Shown one piece after another: positions 25,323-34,331 of a stretch of 64,000 bases of DNA. Made by a program: the position numbers and the translations under genes. Each line of letters opens with the position of its first letter. The first letter of the stretch is position 1. Origin of the DNA: Bog-532 sp963805255 (GTDB lineage Bacteria; Actinomycetota; Actinomycetes; Streptosporangiales; Streptosporangiaceae); assembly GCA_963805255.1 (NCBI GenBank), contig CAWDTK010000025.1, forward strand, positions 1-64,000, in the 5' to 3' direction. The notes under the pieces were generated by a model. The model worked only from the letters and a program-made list of their open reading frames with translations, did not search any database and was not told the origin of the DNA.

Positions 25323-25657
25323 TTAACACGCTGTCTTGATCTGTGCCGGGGCGAGGATGCCCTCGGCGGCAGCCAGATTGGAGAGGTCTTCCAAGCTGGC
25401 GAGCCGGTGCGGGTCGGGCTGGATGGTGTATCCGGCCTGGTCCAGGAACTGGCGGATGTCGCGGATGCGCCTGTTGATCGTCTCGGGCCGGACGCCGGAC
25501 AGGACGGCGATGGCGACCTGCGGCAGGGCCAGACGCTGGTGGAGGACGGTGGCCAGGAGCCGGTCGGCGAGGGTGAGGAGGGGCGGCGGCCGGTGTCCGG
25601 GGCGGTCAGCCGGGGACGGTGGCCGCGGCGCTTGTCCAGGCTGGTCTCCCGTTGCTA
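25323..25657 (-). pseudogene. Transposase C-terminal fragment (ISAzo13-like)
   Basis: The minus-strand frame has no start codon and reads LTLADRLLATVLHQRLALPQVAIAVLSGVRPETINRRIRD..., ending LAAAEGILAPAQIKTAC. This helix-turn-helix tail resembles the C-terminus of ISAzo13-type actinobacterial transposases. The catalytic part is absent. Confidence in the family name is moderate. Confidence 0.5.
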
Positions 25658-25898
25658 GTCATGCAGCCTTACCTTCTTGATGGAAGCCTGATGCTCCTGC
25701 TGCGGCGGGATGATCGGGTGGTGCGGGTGAGGCGGGGATGTTTTCATGCTGGCTGCCCTTGATGGCTCAGGACGCTGGGCCCCCTGCCTTGCCGCTTCTT
25801 CCCGACCGCTGATTAGGCATTGCGACTGATCGCTATGTAGGGCAAGGACGGCGGGAAGAGGCTGCACGCCAGGAACATCACCGGAAGGGAGCCATCTC

Positions 25899-26255
25899 AT
25901 GTCCCTTGCGGTTGGGGTGGACGCGGCCGAGGAGGTCCACTGGGCCGAGATCAAGGTAGCCGGGACCGGGAAGGTGCTGGCCAGCCACGCCGTCGGCAAC
26001 ACCCCCGAAGCCATCGCCGCCTTGATCAGCGAGATCCGGGAAGCTGAGGCTGGTCACGGCGCGGCGGTCATGGGAATCGACATCTTGGGCGGGATCGCCG
26101 GCCTGCTGGAGGCGATGCTGCTGGAGGCTGGGCTTGCGCTGGTGTACGTGCGGGGGCTGGCGGTCAACTGGGCCCGCCGGGGCACCGCCGGCGGGGAGCA
26201 TAAGAGCGCCCCAAAGACGCCAAGGTGATCGCCGACCGGGTACGGATGCGCAATA
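25899..26255 (+). pseudogene. IS110-family transposase, N-terminal fragment
   Basis: ATG at 25899 behind GGAAGGGAG. The RuvC-like DEDD domain begins with SLAVGVDAAEEVHWAEIKV, and GIDILGGIAGLLEAMLLEAGLAL supplies the second acidic region. After GEHKS a one-base shift near 26210 leads to DAKVIADRVRMR, the usual IS110 continuation, and homology then stops at ~26255. The C-terminal serine domain is missing. Confidence 0.75.
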
Positions 26256-26545
26256 GCCGACGGCTTCAGACAACTCAAGCAGCAGCTCCGGCGCACCGGG
26301 CAGAGCCGGACCAGTACACCGAGTACAGCGCTGCGTGCGAGGTCTTGATGTGCTCATCCACCGCGGTGTCCCGGCCGGGGGCAGCAGCCGCTCAGCAGCT
26401 TGTCCGAGCCCATCCCGATGGCACGGTGAATCGGCGCCATCGGGATGTCATGGCCTGCCAGGGCGAATGCCTCCCACCAGGCGACGGTGTGCAGGTAGTT
26501 GGTATCGGCCAAGGTCCCATCCAAGTCTAACAGCACGGCCTTCAC
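26240..26545 (-). pseudogene. HAD-family hydrolase remnant
   Basis: ATG at 26545 starts MKAVLLDLDGTLADTNYLHTV, carrying the HAD motif I with both aspartates. Two frame changes follow (DEHIKTSHAALYSVYW, then ALPGAPELLLELSEAVGY), and the gene is cut where IS110 DNA begins near 26255. Cap-domain spacing suggests a phosphoglucomutase/phosphatase-like HAD; the substrate is unknown. Confidence 0.6.
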
Positions 26546-27077
26546 CGAAGTGCTCAGCCCCAGACCTCCGGAAGTTCGTGATGAGCGAGGCCACCACCTG
26601 CGGGAACGCGATCGGGGCTTTTGCGGAAACTTGTTAAATCGCCAGATCCTCTACCCGCGAGTAACATCAAGACACTCCATCCAGAGGCGCTTCATGGCGA
26701 ACATTTTTCTGCTGAGTGGCTAAATCAGAAAACTTCCTTCGGAGGGAAGATCAACAACTCAAACGAACGGACCGACTGCTTCGCACAGCAGACTCCGGAG
26801 GTCTGAGCCCCGTCTGCTACCCGCCCGTCGGCCGCTAACCGCCGGCGAGCCATCGCCATGACCATCACCCGGGACGCCCCGACCGAGGGGTTTTCGAGCT
26901 CTAAGCCGGGCAGGTGCTGGCCCGGCTTCGCGGCGCCTGACCTGGCGGCCGGCCCGGTCCGGGCCGGCCGGGATCACCGGGCAGCCGGTGCTGCGCGGGC
27001 GGGCGCGTGTGTGAGCGGTCCCGTTCCGGGTAGCGGGGCTCCGCACCGCCGGGACCGGATCGGGAAGGGGACAACGC
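26546..27077 (+). promoter_or_regulatory. Non-coding region upstream of the GH15 operon
   Basis: No gene is supported here. The stretch 26600-26780 is clearly AT-richer than its surroundings, and 26906-26931 forms a GCCGGGC...GGCCCGGC hairpin. Being just upstream of a long forward gene run, it is the best candidate for that operon's promoter and leader. No specific -35/-10 pair can be assigned with confidence. Confidence 0.3.
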
Positions 27078-28922
27078 GTGGCGACCAGCCGCAGAACAGG
27101 CCACGGGACCGGAGTCAGTCATGGGACGAAAGCGGACCAGCCGATGCCGGACGGCCTGGCTCCCCCGCAGTTCCCGCTGCACGTGCTGTCGGAGTATGCG
27201 CTGCTGGCCGACGGCGAGTGGGGGATCCTGGCTGGGCCGCGCGGCGACTTCGTGTGGATGTGCGCGCCCCGCTGGGATTCCGATGCCGTGTTCTCCTCGC
27301 TGATCGGCGGGAAGGGCGTGTACGCCGTGACCCCGGCCGCATCCTCGTTCGTCTGGGGCGGTCACTACGAGCCCGGCACCCTGATCTGGCACAGCCGCTG
27401 GGTGACAACCGCGCAGGTCATCGAGTGCCGGGAGGGGCTGGCCCGGCCCGGCGACCCGCACACAGCGGTGGCGCTGCGCCGCATCCTGGCCGTGGACGGG
27501 GAGACCCGGGTGCACGTGCTGCTCGATCCGCACGCCGGGTTCGGCGCCCACCCGCTGCGGGACCTGCGCCGGCAAGACGGGATCTGGACCGCGCGATGCG
27601 GCCCGCTGTACCTGCGCTGGTCGGGTGCGGACAAGGCAGAGCGGCGGCCGGACGGCGCGCTGCACACGCTGATCACCGTGCCCGGTGGCGGCCATCACGA
27701 TCTGGTGCTGGAGATCTCCGACCGGCCGCTCGGCGAGCATCCACGGGAACCGGGCCGGGCCTGGAAAGCGACGGGCGCGGCCTGGGACCAGGCCGTGCCG
27801 GAGCTGTCCGGCACCATCGCTGACCGCGACGCCCGGCACGCCTACGCGGTGATGACCGGCCTGACCAGTGCCAGCGGGGGGATGGCGGCCGCGGCGACGA
27901 TGAGCCTGCCGGAGCGGGCCGAGGAGGGGCGCAACTACGACTACCGGTACGCCTGGATCCGGGACCAGTGCTTCGCCGGGCAGGCGGCGGCCGCTGCCGG
28001 CCCGCTCCCATTGCTCGACAACGCCATCCGGTTCGTCACCGAGCGAATTCTGGCCGACGGTCCGCAGCTCAAGCCCGCCTACACGGTCTCCGGCGGCCCG
28101 GTACCCGACGAGCGGCGGCTGCACCTGGCCGGGTATCCGGGCGGCTGGGACAAGGCCGGCAACCGGGTCAACCAGCAGTTCCAGCTCGACGTGTTCGGTG
28201 AGGCGCTCCTACTGCTGGCCGCGGCGGCCGGGCATGACCGGATCGACAGCGAGCACTGGCAGGGCGCCGAGGCCGCCGTCGGCGCGATCCGCAAGCGCGG
28301 CAGTGACCCGGACGCCGGGATCTGGGAACTTGACGACCGGCGCTGGGCCCATTCCCGTCTGACCTGCGCGGCCGGGTTGCGGGCCATCGCCGCCTCCGCA
28401 CCCGCCGGGCAGGGCGCGGCGTGGACCGGGCTGGCTGACGCGCTGCTGGCCGACGTGACGGCCGACTGCCTGCACCCGTCGGGCCGCTGGCAGCGGGCCC
28501 CCGGGGATCCGCGGATCGACGCCGCGTTGCTGCTGCCCACGATCCGCGGCGCGACCCCGGCCGGGGACCCGCGGGCGCTGGCGGCGCTGGAGACCGCCCG
28601 CACCGAGCTGGGCCAGGACGGCTACATGTACCGCTACCGCCCGGACGAGCGGCCGCTGGGCGAGGCCGAGGGCGCGTTCCTGTTCTGCGGGTTCGCCACC
28701 GCGCTGGCCCTGCACCAGCAGGGCCAGGCCACCGAGGCCGCCCGCTGGTTCGAGCGCAACCGGGCCGCCTGCGGGCCACCAGGCCTGCTCACCGAGGAAT
28801 ACGACGTGACGCAGCGGCAGGTGCGCGGCAACGTACCGCAGGCTTTCGTGCACGCGCTGCTGCTCGAATCGGCTCAGCGGCTGGCCGCACCCTGGCCCGC
28901 CCGCCCGCAGCCGGCCCGCTGA
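27078..28922 (+). CDS. GH15 family glycoside hydrolase (glucoamylase/trehalase-like)
   Basis: 614 residues. An N-terminal beta-sandwich-like region (HVLSEYALLADGEWGILAGPRGDFVWMCAPRWDSDAVF, residues ~35-70) precedes the (alpha/alpha)6 barrel. GH15 landmarks are NYDYRYAWIRDQCF (~293) and LLTEEYDVTQRQVRGNVPQAFVHALLL near the C-terminus, where the catalytic Glu pair is expected. No signal peptide is apparent, so it probably acts on intracellular alpha-glucans or trehalose. GTG at 27078 follows GGGAAGGGGAC; ATG at 27144 is an alternative. First gene of the block. Confidence 0.85.
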   Translation: MATSRRTGHGTGVSHGTKADQPMPDGLAPPQFPLHVLSEYALLADGEWGILAGPRGDFVWMCAPRWDSDAVFSSLIGGKGVYAVTPAASSFVWGGHYEPGTLIWHSRWVTTAQVIECREGLARPGDPHTAVALRRILAVDGETRVHVLLDPHAGFGAHPLRDLRRQDGIWTARCGPLYLRWSGADKAERRPDGALHTLITVPGGGHHDLVLEISDRPLGEHPREPGRAWKATGAAWDQAVPELSGTIADRDARHAYAVMTGLTSASGGMAAAATMSLPERAEEGRNYDYRYAWIRDQCFAGQAAAAAGPLPLLDNAIRFVTERILADGPQLKPAYTVSGGPVPDERRLHLAGYPGGWDKAGNRVNQQFQLDVFGEALLLLAAAAGHDRIDSEHWQGAEAAVGAIRKRGSDPDAGIWELDDRRWAHSRLTCAAGLRAIAASAPAGQGAAWTGLADALLADVTADCLHPSGRWQRAPGDPRIDAALLLPTIRGATPAGDPRALAALETARTELGQDGYMYRYRPDERPLGEAEGAFLFCGFATALALHQQGQATEAARWFERNRAACGPPGLLTEEYDVTQRQVRGNVPQAFVHALLLESAQRLAAPWPARPQPAR

Positions 28923-28958
28923 GCCACCAGACATGCACCCGCGACGGAGAGGAAACCC

Positions 28959-29990
28959 ATGAGCAGCAGACATGCCGGACAGGTCGTGGTGGTGACCGGC
29001 TCCAGCGGCGGCATCGGGCGCGCCAGCGCGCTGGCCTTCGCCGCACGCGGGGCCAAGGTGGCCCTGCTGGCCCGGGGCGAGGCCGGCCTGGCCGGCGCGG
29101 CCCGGGACGTCGAGCAGGCGGGCGGCGTGGCGCTGCCCATCCCCACCGACGTGGCCGACCCGGACCAGGTCGAAACGGCCGCGGCCAAGGCCGAGGAGAC
29201 CCTCGGCCCCCTCGACGTCTGGGTCAACGTCGCCTTCACCTCGGTGTTCGCTCAGTTCCGTGACATCAAGCCCGCCGAGTACAAGCGGGTCACCGAGGTG
29301 AGCTACCTCGGCTACGTCTACGGCACGATGGCCGCGCTCAGCCGGATGCTGCCCCGGGACGCCGGCACCATCGTCCAGGTCGGCTCTGCGCTGGCCTACC
29401 GCGGCATCCCGCTGCAGAGCGCCTACTGCGGCGCCAAGCACGCCATCCAGGGCTTCCACGAGTCGCTGCGCTGCGAGCTGCTGCACGACAAGAGCAACGT
29501 CCGCGTGACCATGGTGCAGATGCCGGCGGTCAACACCCCGCAGTTCGACTGGGTGGTGTCCCGGCTGCCGAAACCGGCTCAGCCGGTGCCGCCGATATAC
29601 CAGCCCGAGGTCGCCGCGCGCGGCGTCCTGTATGCGGCCGACCACCCGCGGCGCCGGGAATACTGGGTCGGCGGGACCACCGCGGGCACCCTGGCGGCCA
29701 ACGCGATCGCGCCGGGCCTGCTGGATCGCTACCTGGGCCGTACAGGTTTCTCATCGCAGCAGGACAACCGGGCGGAGTCGCCGTCCCGGCCGGTCAACCT
29801 GTGGGAACCCGCGGACGGCCCCGGCGGGCATGACCACACCGCGCACGGCAGTTTCGACGACGAGGCCAAGCCGCGTAGCGCCCAGCTCTGGGCCTCCCAG
29901 CACCACGGCCTGCTCGGCGGCGGTGCAGCCGCCGCGGCCGGGGCCACCGTCACGGCGGTCTCCGCGCTGCGGCGGCGAGGCCGCCGGTGA
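28959..29990 (+). CDS. SDR-family oxidoreductase with C-terminal membrane helix
   Basis: 343 residues. The Rossmann motif TGSSGGIG lies at ~14-21, NVA replaces the NAG motif, Ser is in QVGSALAY and the catalytic YCGAK at ~151-155. After the SDR core (~residue 260) there is a polar linker and a short hydrophobic segment (LLGGGAAAAAGATVTAVSAL) ending in arginines, consistent with a membrane anchor. ATG at 28959 follows GGAGAGGAAA. The substrate is unknown; context suggests a polyol or sugar. Confidence 0.85.
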   Translation: MSSRHAGQVVVVTGSSGGIGRASALAFAARGAKVALLARGEAGLAGAARDVEQAGGVALPIPTDVADPDQVETAAAKAEETLGPLDVWVNVAFTSVFAQFRDIKPAEYKRVTEVSYLGYVYGTMAALSRMLPRDAGTIVQVGSALAYRGIPLQSAYCGAKHAIQGFHESLRCELLHDKSNVRVTMVQMPAVNTPQFDWVVSRLPKPAQPVPPIYQPEVAARGVLYAADHPRRREYWVGGTTAGTLAANAIAPGLLDRYLGRTGFSSQQDNRAESPSRPVNLWEPADGPGGHDHTAHGSFDDEAKPRSAQLWASQHHGLLGGGAAAAAGATVTAVSALRRRGRR

Positions 29991-30379
29991 GCGTGGCCCC
30001 GGAAACCGTACTGGCCGCGGTGCGGGCCGGCTACGGCGCGGTCCAGCTGGCCGTGCCCGGCTGGTCGGCCGAGCAGTTGCTGGGCGGCCCCATGGACCCG
30101 GCCGGCCGCGCTTCGTCCGGGTGCTGGGGGCCCGCCAGGCCGCGCAGGTGGGCCTGGCCGTATCGTTCCCGGACGAGCCGCTGCTCGGGGCTGGGCGCCG
30201 GGGTGGACGCCGCGCACGCGCTGAGCATGGCCGCACTCGCCGCGGGCGGCTCCCGCTGGCGCCGCCCGGCGCTGGTCAGCGGCTTGATCGCCATCGCTTT
30301 CGCAGCCGCCGGGGTACTGGCCGCCCGCCATACCGCGCCGTCGCACCCGATCGCGCGTCCCGCCCGGCCAGCTAACTAA
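29987..30379 (+). CDS. Small membrane-associated hypothetical protein
   Basis: 130 residues; the ORF overlaps the SDR stop by four bases. The N-terminus (VLAAVRAGYGAVQLAVPGWSAEQLL) and C-terminus (one hydrophobic helix, LVSGLIAIAFAAAGVLAARH) look normal. Residues ~38-65 look out of frame: in the next frame the same DNA reads FVRVLGARQAAQVGLAVSF. Two compensating indels near 30100 and 30178 would restore a consistent protein. No known domain. Confidence 0.5.
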   Translation: MSVAPETVLAAVRAGYGAVQLAVPGWSAEQLLGGPMDPAGRASSGCWGPARPRRWAWPYRSRTSRCSGLGAGVDAAHALSMAALAAGGSRWRRPALVSGLIAIAFAAAGVLAARHTAPSHPIARPARPAN

Positions 30380-30394
30380 TTGGAGGAAACAGCC

Positions 30395-30862
30395 ATGCCA
30401 CCCACTGTCCTGCTGCGGGGCCGCCCGGAGCCGGCGCACGGCATCGACCGGCTGGTCCGCAACGTGCGGACCGGGCGCTTCGAGCGCAGCCTGTCCGCCC
30501 TGACCGCGGCCGGTGCGCTGGTCACCGCGGCGGAGATCTTCTTTGAGCACGACAGCGCCAGCTTCGGCAACAAGATGATGTGGCTCCCGGTCGCGCTTGG
30601 GCCGGTCGGTGCGGCGGCCGGGGTCGCCGGGTTCTTCAGCCGCCGGATGGCCAGGACCGCGCTGCCGGTCGCCTCGGCGGCGATCGTGGCCAACGGCCTG
30701 CAGGGCACCTACCTGCACGCCCGGGGCATCGCGCAGAAGCCCGGCGGCTGGTCGAACGCCCGGTACAACATCGAGATGGGGCCGCCGGTGCTGGCCCCCC
30801 TGCTGGTCACCATGGTCGGCGGGATGGGCCTGCTCGCCGCGATCCTGCGGCGGGAGCAGTGA
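30395..30862 (+). CDS. Small integral membrane protein (155 aa)
   Basis: ATG at 30395 has a strong TTGGAGGAAA site. Three to four hydrophobic segments are visible (LSALTAAGALVTAAEIFF, MMWLPVALGPVGAAAGVAGFF, ALPVASAAIVANGLQG, LAPLLVTMVGGMGLLAAIL). Its stop overlaps the GTG of the subunit-3-like gene, so it may be a membrane partner of the downstream dehydrogenase. No haem or cofactor motif is evident. I do not recognise the family. Confidence 0.65.
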   Translation: MPPTVLLRGRPEPAHGIDRLVRNVRTGRFERSLSALTAAGALVTAAEIFFEHDSASFGNKMMWLPVALGPVGAAAGVAGFFSRRMARTALPVASAAIVANGLQGTYLHARGIAQKPGGWSNARYNIEMGPPVLAPLLVTMVGGMGLLAAILRREQ

Positions 30863-31539
30863 ACGCCCCCCGCCAGAGCGAACCCGCCCCGCCCGGTTCC
30901 GGCCCAGCCCACCGCCGCCGCCAGGTCGGCGTCACGGACCGGTTCCCCGGGTTCGACGTCATGAGCCAGGCCCGGCACTGGGACCGGGTCACCGCGGAGC
31001 TGGTCACGTCGCGGCTGGCCGCGCCACCGCCACTGGCGTTTTTCCATCCTGGCGAACAGGACTGTGCGGGGGCCCTCCTCAACCTGCTCGCGGGCCAGGA
31101 AGACGAGCCCAGCATCCCCGTCCTGGAGATGATCGACGCCCGGCTGGCGGCCGGGCAGACCGATGGCTGGCGCTATGCGGACATGCCCGAGGACGGCCAG
31201 GCCTGGCGGGACACCGTGGCCTATCTGGACGACGACGCCAGGCAGCGCTGCGGGACAACGTTCGCCGGCGCGCCGCGCACGGACCAGATGGCCCTGATCC
31301 AGGGCGTGCAGGACCTGAAGTCCGGCGACTGGCACGGGCTGAACGCGGCGCATGTGTGGAGCCTGTGGACCCGGTATGCCTGCACGGCGCTGTACGCCCA
31401 CCCGCACGCCTGGGACGAGATTGGCTTCCCCGGCCCGGCCTACCCCCGTGGCTATAGGAACGCCGGTGTGGGGAAGCGCGAGCCGTTCGAGGTGCCGGAC
31501 GCGCGCCCGGCCCGCGACCCGGTGCGGGAAGGAGCCTGA
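30859..31539 (+). CDS. Gluconate 2-dehydrogenase subunit 3-like protein
   Basis: 226 residues from GTG at 30859. Recognised by FFHPGEQDCAGALLNLLAGQEDEPSIPVLEMIDARLA near the N-terminus and the conserved C-terminal region FPGPAYPRGYRNAGVGKREPFEV. Family members are small subunits of membrane-bound, GMC-type sugar dehydrogenases. It directly overlaps the GMC gene (TGATG), so the two should form one enzyme. No Tat signal is seen at the N-terminus. Confidence 0.8.
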   Translation: MNAPRQSEPAPPGSGPAHRRRQVGVTDRFPGFDVMSQARHWDRVTAELVTSRLAAPPPLAFFHPGEQDCAGALLNLLAGQEDEPSIPVLEMIDARLAAGQTDGWRYADMPEDGQAWRDTVAYLDDDARQRCGTTFAGAPRTDQMALIQGVQDLKSGDWHGLNAAHVWSLWTRYACTALYAHPHAWDEIGFPGPAYPRGYRNAGVGKREPFEVPDARPARDPVREGA

Positions 31540-33193
31540 TGCCCGGGGTGACCTCCGGCGCCCGGGCCCGCAACGAGTCGGCCTGGCTGCTGCCTAACGA
31601 CGGCTCCCGTACCAGCCACCGGCTCCACGCCGGCATGCGGCGTTTCGCCGACGAGGACGAGATCGACCTGGTCATCGTGGGCTGTGGGGCGGGTGGCTCG
31701 GTGCTGGCGCAGCGGCTGGCCCGGGCTGGCTGGCGGGTGGCCGCGCTGGATGCCGGGCCGTTCTGGGATCCGGACGCCGACTGGGTCAGCGACGAGGCGG
31801 GCTCGCACCACCTGTACTGGACCGAGCCCCGGGTGATCACCGGCACCGACCCGGTGCCGCTGGGCTCGAACAACTCCGGCCGCGGCGTCGGCGGGTCGAT
31901 GGTGCACTACGCGGGCTACACCCCGCGCTTCCACCCCAGCGACTTCGCCACCCGGACCCGGGACGGGGTGGGCGCCGACTGGCCGCTCAGCTATCCCGAG
32001 CTGCGGCCCTACTACGAGCAGATCGAGCAGGAACTGCCGGTCGCCGGGGAACACTGGCCCTGGGGTGACCCGCACGGCTACCCCTACCGGCCGCACCCGG
32101 TGGGCGGCAACGGGGAGATCTTCCTGCGCGGCGCCCGGGCACTGGGCATCACCGCCAAGGTGGGCCCGGTGGCCATCACCAACGGCCGGTTCGGTAACCG
32201 GCCGCACTGCATCTACCGCGGGTTCTGCCTGCAGGGCTGCAAGGTCAACGCCAAGGCCTCACCGCTGATCACCCACATTCCTGACGCGCTGGCGCACGGC
32301 GCCGAGGTACGGGCCGACGCCATGGTGACCCGCATCGCCATCGACGGCCAGACCGGCCGGGCCCTCGGCGTGCACTACGTCCGGGACGGCCGGGAACGCT
32401 TCCAGCGAGCGGCCATGGTCGCGGTGGCCGGATACTCGATCGAGACGCCCCGGCTGCTGCTCAACTCCGCCTGCGACGGTTCCCGGACGGCGTCGGCAAC
32501 GACTTCGACCAGGTCGGCCGCTACCTCATGGTGCAGGGCGCGCCGCAGACCGCGGGCCGGTTCGACGCCGAGGTACGGATGTACAAGGCGCCGCCGCCCG
32601 AGGTCAGCACCGAACAGTTCTACGAGACCGACCCGGCCGCCGGCTACCAGCGCGGCTTCTCCATCCAGACCGTCTCCCCGCTGCCCATCACCTGGGCCGA
32701 GCACGTCGCCGCCCAGGGTCACTGGGGCGGCGCACTGCGCGAATACATGAGCGACTACGTGCACTGGGCCTGCCTGGGGGCACTGTGCGAGTTCCTGCCG
32801 CAGGCGCAGAACCGGGTCACCCTGGCCGGGGAAAAGGACCGCCACGGGCTGCCAGTGGCGCAGTTCTCCTACTCCCAGTGCGACAACGACCGGGCCCTGG
32901 CGAGGGCCGCCCAGACCGTCATGGAGGACATCCTGCACGCCGCCGGAGCCGATGAGGTGATCATTATTCAGCGGTATGCGCACCTGGTCGGCGGGGCACG
33001 GATGGCCCGGGACGAACGCAACGGCGTGGTCGACCGGTTCTGCCGCAGCTTCGCCGTGCCCAACCTGTACATCACCGACGGCAGCGTGCTGCCCACCCAG
33101 GGCAGCGCCAACCCGGCCCTGACCATCATGGCCGTCGCCGCGCGGGCCGCCGATCACCTGGCCGCCGGGGCCCGTTCCGGGACCGCGTCATGA
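31539..33193 (+). pseudogene. GMC-family oxidoreductase (sugar dehydrogenase large subunit), one frameshift
   Basis: FAD-binding VIVGCGAGGSVLAQRLARAG (~residue 48) and SNNSGRGVGGSMVHYAGYTPRF follow the gluconate 2-dehydrogenase large-subunit pattern. CIYRGFCLQGCKVNAKAS is a Cys-rich loop. At ~32477 one base is missing (GACGGTTCCC instead of GACCGGTTCCC), after which FPDGVGNDFDQVGRYLMVQG continues to the C-terminal TDGSVLPTQGSANPALTIMAVAARAADHL with the GMC active-site region. Neighbours are intact, so an assembly error is plausible. Role: oxidation of an aldose or polyol with electron delivery to the respiratory chain. Confidence 0.75.
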
Positions 33194-34293
33194 ACGATCT
33201 GGTGATCGGCTCGGTCGGCGCCGCGGCCTACACCGTGCCCACCGACGCGCCGGAGGCCGACGGCACGCTCAGCTGGGACGCCACGACGCTGGTGCTGGCC
33301 CGGGTGTGCGCGGGCGGGGAGGAAGGCATCGGCTGGACCTACGGGGCGGCCGCGTCCGCCGCGCTGATCAGCGGCCAGCTGGCCAGCGTGGTGCGCGGCC
33401 GGCCGGCCATGGACGTGGGCGGCTGCAGCGACGCGATGATCCGGGCCGTGCGCAACGTCACCCGGCCCGGGGTGGCCGGCTACGCGATCTCGGCGGTCGA
33501 CGTGGCCCTGTGGGACCTGAAGGCGAAGCTGCTCGGGCTGCCGCTGTACCGGCTGCTCGGCGCGGTCCGCGCGGACGTGCCCGTCTACGGCAGTGGCGGC
33601 TTCACCGCCTACGGCGAGGGCGAGCTCCGCGAGCAGCTGAGCGGCTGGGTGTCCGGGCAGCGCATTCACGGGGTCAAAATCAAGATCGGTGAGTCGTGGG
33701 GCACCGGCGAGGCCCGCGACCTGGCCCGGATGCGCCAGGCCCGCGAGACGGTGGGCGGCAGCACCGAGCTGTTCGCCGACGCCAACGGCGGTTACGGCCG
33801 CAAGCAGGCCATCCGGATCATGGCCGCCGCCGCCGACTTGGACGTGCGCTGGTTCGAGGAGCCCGTTTCCTCCGATGACCTGGACGGGCTGCGCGAGGTC
33901 CGGGACGCCGTCGCCGCTGACGTCGCGGCCGGTGAGTACGGCTGGGACCTGCCCTACTTCCGCCGGATGTGCGCGGCCGGCGCCGTCGACTGCCTGCAGG
34001 CCGACGCGTCCCGGTGCGGGGGTATCACCGAGTGGCTGCGGGCCGCGGCCGTCGCCGCCTCCCACGGCCTGGAGCTGTCCGGTCACTGTGCCCCGCACCT
34101 GCACGTGCACGCCGCGGCGGCGATCCCCAATTTCCGGCACCTGGAGTGGTTCCACGACCACGTCCGGATCGAATCGATGTTCTTCGACGGCACCCTCGAC
34201 CCGTCCGGTGGGTCCATCCGCCCCGATCCAGGCCGGCCGGGACTGGGCCTCACCTTCCGCTCCGCCGCCGCCGAGCCCTACCGCGCGGGCTGA
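33190..34293 (+). CDS. Enolase-superfamily (mandelate racemase-like) enzyme
   Basis: 367 residues. An N-terminal capping domain precedes a barrel with KIKIG (catalytic Lys region, ~160), metal ligands in FADANGGY and WFEEPVSSDD and the third-ligand region AAGEY. LSGHCAPHLHVHAAAA supplies a His-containing C-terminal motif. These enzymes abstract alpha protons from carboxylates, often as sugar-acid dehydratases. Following a sugar dehydrogenase, an aldonate dehydratase role is a reasonable inference. The ATG overlaps the GMC stop. Confidence 0.75.
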   Translation: MNDLVIGSVGAAAYTVPTDAPEADGTLSWDATTLVLARVCAGGEEGIGWTYGAAASAALISGQLASVVRGRPAMDVGGCSDAMIRAVRNVTRPGVAGYAISAVDVALWDLKAKLLGLPLYRLLGAVRADVPVYGSGGFTAYGEGELREQLSGWVSGQRIHGVKIKIGESWGTGEARDLARMRQARETVGGSTELFADANGGYGRKQAIRIMAAAADLDVRWFEEPVSSDDLDGLREVRDAVAADVAAGEYGWDLPYFRRMCAAGAVDCLQADASRCGGITEWLRAAAVAASHGLELSGHCAPHLHVHAAAAIPNFRHLEWFHDHVRIESMFFDGTLDPSGGSIRPDPGRPGLGLTFRSAAAEPYRAG

Positions 34294-34331
34294 GCCCGCA
34301 CTGACCCGACAACGAACCTGAAGGAGAAACA

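Noticed and set aside
26858..27823. Plus-strand frame overlapping the GH15 start
   Set aside because: Arg/Pro/Gly-rich shadow; the GH15 frame has family motifs throughout.
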